From Streptomyces sp. TRM68416 (GTDB lineage Bacteria > Actinomycetota > Actinomycetes > Streptomycetales > Streptomycetaceae), in assembly GCF_014596915.1 (NCBI RefSeq), contig NZ_JACVWU010000002.1:186001-250000 (forward strand): a stretch of 64,000 nt of DNA, given 5' to 3'. Below the pieces are notes generated by a model. That model made no database searches. It had not been told where the DNA came from and saw only the letters and a program-made list of their open reading frames with translations. Of this stretch, positions 35,819 to 46,001 are shown piece after piece (position 1 is the stretch's first letter; every line of letters begins with the position of its first letter). The position numbers and the translations under genes were made by a program.

Positions 35819-36722
35819 GACTCCCCCTGATCGCATCCGTCGGGCACGACCATCGTGCCGATGCCTTCGTCCGTGAAGATCTCCAGCAGGATCGAGTGCT
35901 GGACCCGGCCGTCGATGACGCGCGCGGTGTGCACACCGTTGCGCACGGCGTGCAGGCAGCCCTCCATCTTCGGCACCATGCCGGAGCTCAACTCCGGCAG
36001 GAGCTTCTCCAGTTGGGAGGCGGTGAGGCGGCTGATCACCTCGTCGGAGTGGGGCCAGTCCTCGTAGAGGCCTTCGACGTCCGTGAGGACCATGAGGGTT
36101 TCGGCGCCCAGCGCAGCAGCGAGTGCCGCAGCCGCCGTATCAGCATTGACGTTGTAGACATGTCCGTCGTCCTGGCTGCGGGCGATCGAGGAGACGACCG
36201 GGATGCGGCCGTCGGCGAGCAGGGCCTCGATCGCGCCCGTGTCGATGGAGGTGATCTCGCCCACCCGTCCGATGTCGACGGACTCGCCGTCGATCTCGGG
36301 CAGGTGCTTGGTGGCGGTGATGGTGTGCGCGTCCTCGCCGGTCAGTCCGACGGCCAGCGGCCCGTGCTGGTTGAGCAGTCCGACCAGCTCGCGCTGCACC
36401 TGCCCGGCCAGCACCATCCGTACGACGTCCATGGCGTCCTCGGTGGTGACGCGCAGGCCGGCCTTGAACTCGCTGACGATGCCGTGCCTGTCGAGGGCGG
36501 CGCTGATCTGCGGGCCGCCGCCGTGCACGACGACGGGCTTGAGGCCGGCGTGGTGCAGGAAGACGACGTCCTGGGCGAACGCGGCCTTCAGCTCCTCGTC
36601 GACCATGGCGTTGCCGCCGAACTTGATGACGACGGTCTTGCCGTTGTGCCGGACCAGCCAGGGCAGCGCCTCGATGAGGATCTGGGCCTTGGGGAGCGCG
36701 GTGTGCTTCCGCGTGGGATTGC

Positions 36723-36726
<4 letters not shown>
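35815..36726 (-). CDS. argB: Acetylglutamate kinase
   Basis: A 303-residue amino-acid kinase that phosphorylates N-acetylglutamate. Motifs are [20 protein letters not shown] (ATP site), [19 protein letters not shown] (substrate loop) and [21 protein letters not shown] longer N-terminus of about 20 residues, [19 protein letters not shown], is of the type that forms arginine-sensitive hexamers, so feedback inhibition by arginine is likely but not proven. It overlaps argD and argJ by 4 bp each. Confidence 0.94.
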
Positions 36727-38951
<2,225 letters not shown>

Positions 38952-39037
38952 TCCAGTGATCTCTCGGCCGTGACGACGACGGAGACTGAGCAGCCGGGAT
39001 CGACACGACCCGACTGCGACGGCCGTAAGGCGCCCCT

Positions 39038-39997
39038 TCAGCCTGCCGGGTGCGGAGCACGAGCCCAGCGGACCGGGTGGGCGCCGGGACCGTCGGTGAG
39101 CCAGGAGCCGTCACCCAGGGGCGCCATGTCGTAGGCGTGGGCCGCCTCAGTGGCCATGTCGCCGCTGATCGCGCCCGTGCGCACGTCGACCAGGCGGAAA
39201 CGGAACCACTCCTCCCCGTCCTCGGTCTCACTGCCGAGGGTGACCACAGCCATGTCGGGGGTCAGATAGCCGCCGCTCCATTCCACAAAGGTCTCCTCCC
39301 CGTCGTACCCGAAGGCCTCGACAGGGAGAGTGAAGAGAACGTCGCCGCTGGGGTGGCGGTGGAAGGCGACGTCCGCCTGCCCATGGTCGACGGTCATGAA
39401 CTGATGCCCGTCGGGCGCCAGATCGATCAGGCAGCGGTCCGACCAGGGGTACGTCACGAACTCCACCTCGCCGTCGGCCCCGGCCGTACCCCGGAGAATG
39501 ACGGAGCCGTCCTGGCCCTCACCGATGTTGAGATAGACGCTGCCGTCCACCGGGTGCACGTGATGGCCGGCGCCGTGCCCGACCGTGTCCAGCGCGCGGC
39601 GGGCGAGGACCGTCCCGCTGTCGGCGTCGTACACGACCCACTGGTCTCCTCCCCCGCGTCCCGCCATCGCGTCCGGCCGGTAGACCCACACAGTCCTGCC
39701 GTCCGGAGACAGCACGCAGCCGGGCCGATGGCCGTGAAGCACGTGGGAGTGGGGCTCGAAATCCGACGCCCACACCAGGTCACCGGCTTGCGTGAGGCAG
39801 ACGACCCCGTTCAGGGTCGTGTACACGACTCGCTCCAGATCGGGCCGGACCGCCGACTCCACGACCTGCTCGCCGGCCCGCGGCTGGAACACTGCGGCGG
39901 GTTCCAGCGTTCCGAATGCGCCCGGGCCCGTCAGGTAGGCATGGATCCGCCCGTCGCGGTGGCGTGTGACGACCTTCGGAGGGGGCGCAGGAATCAT
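39038..39997 (-). CDS. Beta-propeller-like protein, hypothetical
   Basis: A 319-residue soluble protein, MIPAPPPKVVTRHRDGRIHA at the start. Recurring blade-like phrases are GRTVWVYRPDAMAGRGG, DQWVVYDADSGTVLARRALD, DGSVYLNIGEGQDGSVILRG, LIDLAPDGHQFMTVDHGQAD and FRLVDVRTGAISGDMATEAA. No signal peptide or catalytic motif is visible. The WD/YVTN-like repeats suggest a binding scaffold. It is convergent with argC and divergent from the SMI1/KNR4 gene, so the link between them is only proximity. Confidence 0.65.
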   Translation of the reverse strand: MIPAPPPKVVTRHRDGRIHAYLTGPGAFGTLEPAAVFQPRAGEQVVESAVRPDLERVVYTTLNGVVCLTQAGDLVWASDFEPHSHVLHGHRPGCVLSPDGRTVWVYRPDAMAGRGGGDQWVVYDADSGTVLARRALDTVGHGAGHHVHPVDGSVYLNIGEGQDGSVILRGTAGADGEVEFVTYPWSDRCLIDLAPDGHQFMTVDHGQADVAFHRHPSGDVLFTLPVEAFGYDGEETFVEWSGGYLTPDMAVVTLGSETEDGEEWFRFRLVDVRTGAISGDMATEAAHAYDMAPLGDGSWLTDGPGAHPVRWARAPHPAG

Positions 39998-40154
39998 CCG
40001 CCGAGGCTAACGCCCGGCTCAGGCCAACGGAGAGCCGGGGCGGCGTGCAGGCCGAGCGGGACGCACACAGGGCGGCGCCCCGGCGGCGGACACCGTCGCG
40101 CGTCGTGGGAGAGAATCGGCGCCATCGCGCCGTTGATCACCTTGGAGACGTCAA

Positions 40155-41357
40155 GTGACCGTGGACCTGGCCGACTTCGCCGAGCCCGACGCCGAACGCC
40201 CGCCCGCACCCGTGCCCGTCGACTGGGCGGCCGTCGAGGACTGGCTCGGGGTGCGCCTGCCGGACGACTACCGCCAACTTGCCGACCGCTACGGGCCGTT
40301 GGACTTCGGCGAGTATCTGTGGGTCCATGTTCCGTGCGCGCAGGAGGGACGGTTCGACTACGGGGAGTGGCTGCGGGAGACCCAGCGCGAGGCGCGGATC
40401 GAGGCCCGGCGGCTGCCGGAGGACGAGCGGCCCCGGCTGCACCCCGAGCCCGGCGGACTCCTCGCCTGGGGCGTCACTCGGGGCGGCGACACCCTGTTCT
40501 GGGACACCTCGGTCTCCGACGACCCCGACCGGTGGACGGTGGTCGTCCAGCACAGCGGCCCGGTCCCCGGCAGCGGACTGCGGCCCTGGCACCCGTACGA
40601 GCTGACCCTCACCGGCTATCTCCGGCACACCGTCCGCGAGGGCTGGGAATCGCCCTCACCGCCCGGTCCCCTGATGGGTCCGCTGCCCGGCAGCATGGCC
40701 CGTACCGCCTTCCTGGAGACGGCCGAGCCGTGGGCGCCGCCCGCGCCGGTCGCACCCCGCCTCACCGGGGAGGACCTGCGGGTCGCCCTGGAGACCGGCA
40801 CGGGCCTGGACGCACTGCGGCTGCTGGTTCCGCCGCCCGAGGCGCCCTACCTCGGCGGCGGCACCTGGGAGGGGCTCTTCACCGAGCTGGGCATCCGGCT
40901 TCCGCGCGAGTACATGGCGCTGATGGACACCTACGGCGCCGGCATCTGGAGCGACTGGCTGCGCTTCCACACCCCGCTGCGGACCGACGGGCGGCGCTTC
41001 GCCACCCACGTCGAGGAGACGCTGGACGCGTACCGGAGTCTGCGCGCGGGATACCCGGAGGCGCAGCCCCTGGCCGCGTGGCCCGAGCCCGGCGGCTTCC
41101 TGCCGTTCGCCAACTCCATCGACGGCGACTACCTCGGCTGGCTCACCCGGGGCGACGACCCCGACACCTGGCCGCTGATCGTCTGGCCCCGGCACGCCCG
41201 CCAGGGCCCGCCCCTGGAGCACGGCCTGATCGACACCCTCCTCGCCTGGCAGCGCGGCACCCTCAGTACGGAGGGCCTCCCCGGCCTGGACGAGGCCGAC
41301 GACGACCCCTTGGACTTCGCCCGCTTCAGGGCGTGGGACGACCGTGCCTACTGGTGA
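40155..41357 (+). CDS. SMI1/KNR4 (SUKH-like) protein with two domains
   Basis: A 400-residue acidic protein with two repeats of the SMI1/KNR4 motif: DWLGVRLPDDYRQLADRYGP with LHPEPGGLLAWGVTRGGDTL, and GIRLPREYMALMDTYGAGIW with AWPEPGGFLPFANSIDGDYL. Members are common in bacteria as immunity proteins for nuclease or deaminase toxins, and also as general interaction domains. No toxin gene is adjacent. The GTG start at 40155 has GGAG about 9 nt upstream. Confidence 0.75.
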   Translation: MTVDLADFAEPDAERPPAPVPVDWAAVEDWLGVRLPDDYRQLADRYGPLDFGEYLWVHVPCAQEGRFDYGEWLRETQREARIEARRLPEDERPRLHPEPGGLLAWGVTRGGDTLFWDTSVSDDPDRWTVVVQHSGPVPGSGLRPWHPYELTLTGYLRHTVREGWESPSPPGPLMGPLPGSMARTAFLETAEPWAPPAPVAPRLTGEDLRVALETGTGLDALRLLVPPPEAPYLGGGTWEGLFTELGIRLPREYMALMDTYGAGIWSDWLRFHTPLRTDGRRFATHVEETLDAYRSLRAGYPEAQPLAAWPEPGGFLPFANSIDGDYLGWLTRGDDPDTWPLIVWPRHARQGPPLEHGLIDTLLAWQRGTLSTEGLPGLDEADDDPLDFARFRAWDDRAYW

Positions 41358-41394
41358 GCGGTCCGGGCGGTCGGCCTCTCACCGCGCCACGTGA

Positions 41395-41424
41395 ACGGCG
41401 GGCGTCACAGGGAACGCCCGCCGT
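41395..41424. terminator. Bidirectional terminator between convergent genes
   Basis: ACGGCGGGCGT at 41395-41405 and ACGCCCGCCGT at 41414-41424 form a perfect 11-bp stem with an 8-nt loop, between the SMI1 gene and the arabinofuranosidase gene. Confidence 0.75.
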
Positions 41425-41451
41425 CCTCGATACGACGTGCGGGTGAGTCGG

Positions 41452-43935
41452 CTACCTCTGCTTGATTCTCAGGAACGTGACCGAGTTCGCCGGGAAGGTG
41501 TACGTGAACTCGCCCGCGACCCGCGAGAAGGTGGAGGTCACCGGTGTGACCGGCGCGTGGGTCTCGGAGTTCACCGCGTCCGGGTCGGCCGCGAGGGTGG
41601 TCACCCGGGCCCTGGAGGCGACCTTCGCGCCGCCCAGGTCGATCGCCGTACGGGCCGCCGCCGACTGGGCGTTGACGACCTTGACGATCAGGTCACCGGT
41701 CCTCGCGTCCTCGGTGACGACCTGGCGGAACGGCTCGGCGGGCTTGTCGTCGGTGAAGCTGCCCCATTCCCGGCCGTCGAGGTACAGGGTGACCTGGCGG
41801 CCGCGCACCTTGATGTCGATGTCGTAGGCGCGGCCCGTCTCGATCGACCCGGCCTTGGAGATCAGCGTCGACTTGCCGCCGTCCGTGGCCCGTTCGACGG
41901 CGGATTGGGTGTTGTTCCAGCCGCCCAGGTTCCACCAGTAGTAGTTCCCGGTGTCCTTGACCCCGAAGGCGACGAGGAAGCCTTCCTTTCCGGACTTCTT
42001 GGTGGCCTTCACGTGCAGGTCGTAGTCGTGCCAGGCGGGGTCGCCCGCGGTGACCATGGTGTTCTCGGCGGCTTCGTCGCTCTGGACGTAGGCCCCGTCC
42101 CGGATGCTCCAGCTGCCGGTGCCGTTGTGGGTCCACCGGGAGGCGTCGCCGGAGAAGTCCTCGCTCAGCAGGGAGGTGCCGTCCGCCGCGGTCACCCTCA
42201 CATCGTCGTACGCGGCGCTGGTCGCCCAGGTCGACAGGCCGACCGCGCCGGTGATGGGGCCGCTGACGTTCGGGGTGCCGGTCGCGGTGGACGGGACGAC
42301 GCGGTCGCCGACGTTGGTCATGAACAGCTTCTGGACCTCGTAGTTGGCCGAGTTCCAGGAGGTGCGGTTGTTGAACCAGATCAGGTCCGGCCGCCACTGC
42401 ACGTAGTCCTCGTTGGCGAGCAGCGGGGCGTAGCTGGCGAGCTTGACGACGTCGGCGTTGCGCTCCAGGCCGGTCATGAAGGCGGCCTCGGCGAGGGCGT
42501 TCTTGAAGGCGTTGCCCTGGGAGGCGTACTCGCCGAGGAAGACCTTGGGGCCGCCGCGGTCGTAGCTGTCGTAGCGGTCGTTGTTCTGCAGGAACCACTG
42601 CGGGCTGTTGTAGTAGTGCTCGTCGACCATGGCGACGTTCGCCTCGCGGTTCATCTTCCAGAGGCTGTCGAAGACGGTGCCGGTGTCGTCGGGGCCGGAG
42701 TTGGAGACGACCGTGATGTCCGGGTACTTCGCCTCGATGGCGGCGCGGAACTTCTGGAAGCGGGCGAAGAACTCAGCCGGCAGGTTCTCCTCGTTGCCGA
42801 CGCCGATGTGGGTCAGCCGGAAGGGCTTGGGGTGGCCCATCTCGGCGCGCTTCCTGCCCCAGGGGCTGGTCGCGGGGCCGTTGGCGAACTCGATGAGGTC
42901 GAGGGTGTCCTGGATGTGCCGCCGGAGCAGCGCCTCGTCGTCGGTGGCGCGGTTCTGGCCGCAGCCGGTGACCAGGGCGGGGACGACGGGCAGCGGCATC
43001 GCGCCGATGTCCTCGGCGAAGCGGAAGTACTCGTAGTAGCCGAGGCCGTAACTCTGGTTGTAGCCCCAGAAGTTGGCGTTCGTCGCCCGCTCCTCGACCG
43101 GGCCGATGGTGTCCTTCCACTGGTAGGAGCGTTTGCGCTGCCAGCCGGAGGCCTCGCTGTAGTCCTGCATGGAGCCGGTGTTGACCAGGCAGCCGCCGGG
43201 GAAGCGCACGAACGCCGGGTTGAGGGCCTCGATCTTCTCGGCGAGGTCCTTGCGCAGGCCGTTGCTCTGGCGCTTGTAGGTGTCGCGCGGGAAGAGGGAG
43301 ACCATGTCGAGCGCCGCGGCGCCGGAGGAGGCGACGGCGAGGCGGCCGGTGGAGCTGGTGCGGCTCGCGGTGAAGGTGGCCGTGTACTTGGCCCAGCCGC
43401 CCCGTACGGCGACCCGGCGGGCGTCGGCGAGGGGGCCGGCGGCGTCCTTCAGGGTGACGGTCAGGGTGCTGCCGCTCCCGGCGCGGGCCCACACCGAGAA
43501 GTCGTACTTCTTGCCCCGGTCGACGTGGACGCCGGTGTTGTAGCCGGCGTTCGTGACGGAGGAACCGGCGCCCAGGGAGAGGTAGTTGCGGTTGCGCTCG
43601 TTCAGGCGCCCGGCGTCGTTCACGACCTCGGCCGTGCCGTCGACCTTCCAGGAGGTCAGCGGCGTGTAGGAGCCGTTGTCGGCGGTGGAGTACTCGAAGG
43701 AGCGGTTCTGGACGAGTTCGGCGTACAGACCGCCGTCGGCGGCCCGGTTGATGTCCTCGAAGAAGACGCCGTACATCGTGTCGTCGATCGTCGCGCCCCG
43801 GGCGGACGGGGCGACGGTGATCGCGTAGTCGGTGACGTCCTCGGCGTGCGCGGGTGCCGGGACCGCGGCGACGGCCGTCACCAGGGCGGTGGCGGTGAGA
43901 CCGAGTCTCCAGCGGGTGCGGGCGGTGCGTGACAT
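41452..43935 (-). CDS. Secreted alpha-L-arabinofuranosidase (GH51) with carbohydrate-binding parts
   Basis: An 827-residue exported glycosidase. The signal peptide is MSRTARTRWRLGLTATALVT to AHA-ED. GH51 features are GVFFEDINRAADGGLYAELV, then a CBM4/9-like insert (about 75-210), PAFVRFPGGCLVNTG, acid/base Glu in HIGVGNEENLPAEF (about 381) and nucleophile Glu in VFLGEYASQG (about 467). A lectin-like domain (about 605-720; GYVQSDEA-type phrases, YYWWNLGGWNNTQSAV) precedes the final C-terminal beta domain. It should release arabinose from arabinoxylan or arabinan outside the cell. The ATG at 43935 has GGAG upstream. Confidence 0.85.
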   Translation of the reverse strand: MSRTARTRWRLGLTATALVTAVAAVPAPAHAEDVTDYAITVAPSARGATIDDTMYGVFFEDINRAADGGLYAELVQNRSFEYSTADNGSYTPLTSWKVDGTAEVVNDAGRLNERNRNYLSLGAGSSVTNAGYNTGVHVDRGKKYDFSVWARAGSGSTLTVTLKDAAGPLADARRVAVRGGWAKYTATFTASRTSSTGRLAVASSGAAALDMVSLFPRDTYKRQSNGLRKDLAEKIEALNPAFVRFPGGCLVNTGSMQDYSEASGWQRKRSYQWKDTIGPVEERATNANFWGYNQSYGLGYYEYFRFAEDIGAMPLPVVPALVTGCGQNRATDDEALLRRHIQDTLDLIEFANGPATSPWGRKRAEMGHPKPFRLTHIGVGNEENLPAEFFARFQKFRAAIEAKYPDITVVSNSGPDDTGTVFDSLWKMNREANVAMVDEHYYNSPQWFLQNNDRYDSYDRGGPKVFLGEYASQGNAFKNALAEAAFMTGLERNADVVKLASYAPLLANEDYVQWRPDLIWFNNRTSWNSANYEVQKLFMTNVGDRVVPSTATGTPNVSGPITGAVGLSTWATSAAYDDVRVTAADGTSLLSEDFSGDASRWTHNGTGSWSIRDGAYVQSDEAAENTMVTAGDPAWHDYDLHVKATKKSGKEGFLVAFGVKDTGNYYWWNLGGWNNTQSAVERATDGGKSTLISKAGSIETGRAYDIDIKVRGRQVTLYLDGREWGSFTDDKPAEPFRQVVTEDARTGDLIVKVVNAQSAAARTAIDLGGAKVASRARVTTLAADPDAVNSETHAPVTPVTSTFSRVAGEFTYTFPANSVTFLRIKQR

Positions 43936-43980
43936 GGATACTCCGCGGCTCGATGTGCGTGGGTCGGTACGGGACACACT

Positions 43981-44017
43981 CGTTCGAAATATCAGACGCT
44001 GATCAGAAACTCGAACG
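43981..44017. promoter_or_regulatory. Nested palindrome before the arabinofuranosidase gene
   Basis: Outer arms CGTTCGA (43981-43987) and TCGAACG (44011-44017) enclose ATCAG-ACG-CTGAT (43991-44003). It is the most A/T-rich tract of the gap, about 50-80 bp upstream of the start. It suggests binding of a sugar-responsive repressor; the regulator is not in this window. Confidence 0.5.
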
Positions 44018-44088
44018 GCAAGATAGGGAGGGGGCAGGAAGGCGTCAATGGGTCGCGCAGGAACGGACGGGACGGAGTCGAGGGCGCC

Positions 44089-44556
44089 ATGGGCGAGTTC
44101 TGGCCAGTGCGGGACGTGCTGGCGTATCTCACGGGCGGGTGGCGGGTGCACCGCTCGGTGCTGGACCAAGGGAGCGACGAGCGGGGCGAGTTCACCGGCA
44201 CGACGCTTTTCGGCCCCCTGGACGGCGGTGGTCTGCTGCACGAGGAGAACGGCACGTTCCGCTGGCGGGGAGTGGCCCGGCCGGCCGAGCGGACCCTGCG
44301 CTTCCGGCCCGGGAGCCCGCCCGGCACGGCGGACGTCCGCTTCGCCGACGGCCGCCCCTTCCACCACCTGGACCTGACCACGGGCCACCACATCGCCGAC
44401 CACCCCTGCGCGGCCGACCTCTACCGCGGCGAGTTCACCGTCCTCGACGCCGACCACTGGCGCTCGGTGTGGCGCGTGCGCGGCCCGGCTAAGGACCTCG
44501 TCCTCACCACTGACTACACGCGGGAACCCTTGTCGGAGCGGGGCCCCGCGCACTGA
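44089..44556 (+). CDS. DUF6314-like protein
   Basis: A 155-residue soluble protein: MGEFWPVRDVLAYLTGGWRV, RSVLDQGSDERGEFTGTTLF, FHHLDLTTGHHIADHPCAAD and VWRVRGPAKDLVLTTDYTRE. The pattern fits DUF6314, a small beta-barrel family of unknown function, from memory. The ATG at 44089 follows GGAGTCGAGG. It is convergent with the histidine-phosphatase-like gene and is unlikely to share transcription with the arabinofuranosidase. Confidence 0.7.
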   Translation: MGEFWPVRDVLAYLTGGWRVHRSVLDQGSDERGEFTGTTLFGPLDGGGLLHEENGTFRWRGVARPAERTLRFRPGSPPGTADVRFADGRPFHHLDLTTGHHIADHPCAADLYRGEFTVLDADHWRSVWRVRGPAKDLVLTTDYTREPLSERGPAH

Positions 44557-44574
44557 TGACGCACATCACCGCGC

Positions 44575-45168
44575 CTACGCCCGCGAGGGCTGCGGCGGCA
44601 CCCCGTCGAAGCGCAGGTTCCAGCGGCCCGACCGGCCGGTGACCGTCGTCGTCGACAGCGGGCGCACATCGAGGTTCCAGTAGGTCGCGGGCGGGGCCTT
44701 CAGGGCGTAGACCAGGGCGGCCCGGATCACGGAGGGCTCGGCGACGGCGACCACCCGGCCGCCGTCCTCGACCGGCCGGGTGTCGAGCCAGCCGCCGACC
44801 CGGCCGATGAACGCCAGCAACGACTCCCCGCCGTGCGGTGTGCCGCGGGGGTCTGCGAGCCAGGCGTCCACCGCGTCGGGTTCGCGGGCCATGGCCTCAC
44901 CGAGGGTCAGCCCACGCCAGCGGCCCATGTCGCAGTCCCGCAGCGCGAGCTGCACCAGGGGCGCGTACCCGAGGGCGTCGCCGGTGGCGCGGCTGCGGGG
45001 CGTGGGCGAGCAGTAGCGCAGCTCCGCGGCCGACAGCGGCACCAGGTCGTGGGCGGCGCGCTGCACCTCGTCCCAGCCGGCCTGGTCCAACGGCCGGTCG
45101 TCCTCGAAACGCTCCGCGAGCAGCGGAGAACTCCGCGCGGCGGCGACGAACGTGACCCGTAGCGACAT
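44575..45168 (-). CDS. Degenerate histidine-phosphatase-fold protein
   Basis: A 197-residue protein with the phosphoglycerate-mutase-like layout: MSLRVTFVAAARSSPLLAER, YCSPTPRSRATGDAL, LRDCDMGRWRGLTLGEAM and VAVAEPSVIRAALVYAL. Both catalytic histidines are missing: the RHG motif reads AAAR and the second His position reads AEPS. The fold core, the Arg of SPTPRSRAT and the D.G.W.GLTL segment remain. It is thus probably not a phosphatase and may bind a phosphorylated ligand. I recall close homologues in other Streptomyces, so this is an inherited state, not a recent mutation. Confidence 0.75.
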   Translation of the reverse strand: MSLRVTFVAAARSSPLLAERFEDDRPLDQAGWDEVQRAAHDLVPLSAAELRYCSPTPRSRATGDALGYAPLVQLALRDCDMGRWRGLTLGEAMAREPDAVDAWLADPRGTPHGGESLLAFIGRVGGWLDTRPVEDGGRVVAVAEPSVIRAALVYALKAPPATYWNLDVRPLSTTTVTGRSGRWNLRFDGVPPQPSRA

Positions 45169-45353
45169 GCGGCGATCGTGATTCCCGAAACTCCGCAGGT
45201 CAAGTGGTGTTATCTCCGAGTTACCCAGGGTGCGCGAAACCTTACTTCCCGGTCAGGACCAGCCGGACAAGCCGCCAGAAATGGAGCTCGCGCGGGCGAC
45301 GAGCCCAGCCCGGCGCCGGGGGCGCTGTCAGTGGCGGGTGCGATGCTGCGCGC

Positions 45354-45971
45354 ATGAACGGGATCACGACCGCCGCGGACTACACGTGGCTGGGCACGGA
45401 GTACGAGGACCTGATGGAGGCGTACTGCGTCACCTACGTCCGCGGACTGACCGCCGAGGAGCTGCTCCAGGAGCTCAACGCCGAGCCGGCGGGCTGGCTC
45501 ACCGGTGTCGATACGCTGTGCGAGCCGGCGTACGAGCTGAGCGATCACGACCGTCTGTTCGTGGGCGCGGCCACCCTGGGCGACTGGACGCTCATGGTCG
45601 AGCCCAACGGCTACCTGGGCACTCTGGACGAGATCATGCTCCCCCTCTCCCGCGGCCGCAGGGTGGTCTCCCACTTCCGCAACGTCAACGCGGTGGACCA
45701 CTTCAACTGGTGGGAGGACGGCACCCTGCGCCTGCACTTCGAGCCGCTGTTCGCCTACGCGCGCGACGGCAGCCATCCCGACGGGCTCCTCGCCGAGATG
45801 AAGGAGTCGGGCTTCGACCTCAGCGACGCCGAGGACCGCGCCGAGGACTTCGACCTGATCGACGAGGCGGCCTTCGCCCTCGCCCACCGCATCACCGGCA
45901 TACGCGTGACGCCCGCGCTCTTCGCGTCGGCGGAGTTCGTGTGCGGCGTGGCGCCCGTCCCGCACAGCTAG
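45354..45971 (+). CDS. DUF6461-like protein
   Basis: A 205-residue acidic protein. Characteristic segments are YTWLGTEYEDLMEAYCVTYV, EPAYELSDHDRLFVGAATLG, DWTLMVEPNGYLGTLDEIML and SHFRNVNAVDHFNWWEDGTL. This resembles DUF6461, which occurs widely in Streptomyces, sometimes near toxin-immunity genes; no function is known. The ATG at 45354 has only a weak ribosome site. It diverges from the degenerate phosphatase. Confidence 0.7.
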   Translation: MNGITTAADYTWLGTEYEDLMEAYCVTYVRGLTAEELLQELNAEPAGWLTGVDTLCEPAYELSDHDRLFVGAATLGDWTLMVEPNGYLGTLDEIMLPLSRGRRVVSHFRNVNAVDHFNWWEDGTLRLHFEPLFAYARDGSHPDGLLAEMKESGFDLSDAEDRAEDFDLIDEAAFALAHRITGIRVTPALFASAEFVCGVAPVPHS

Positions 45972-46001
45972 GAAGCGACGCACCCAAGCTCGCCGACGCG
46001 G

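Noticed and set aside
41437..43932. Long + strand open frame opposite the arabinofuranosidase gene
   Set aside because: Shadow frame: the Val/Gly/Asp-rich product has no motif, and the minus strand has a signal peptide and all GH51 motifs.
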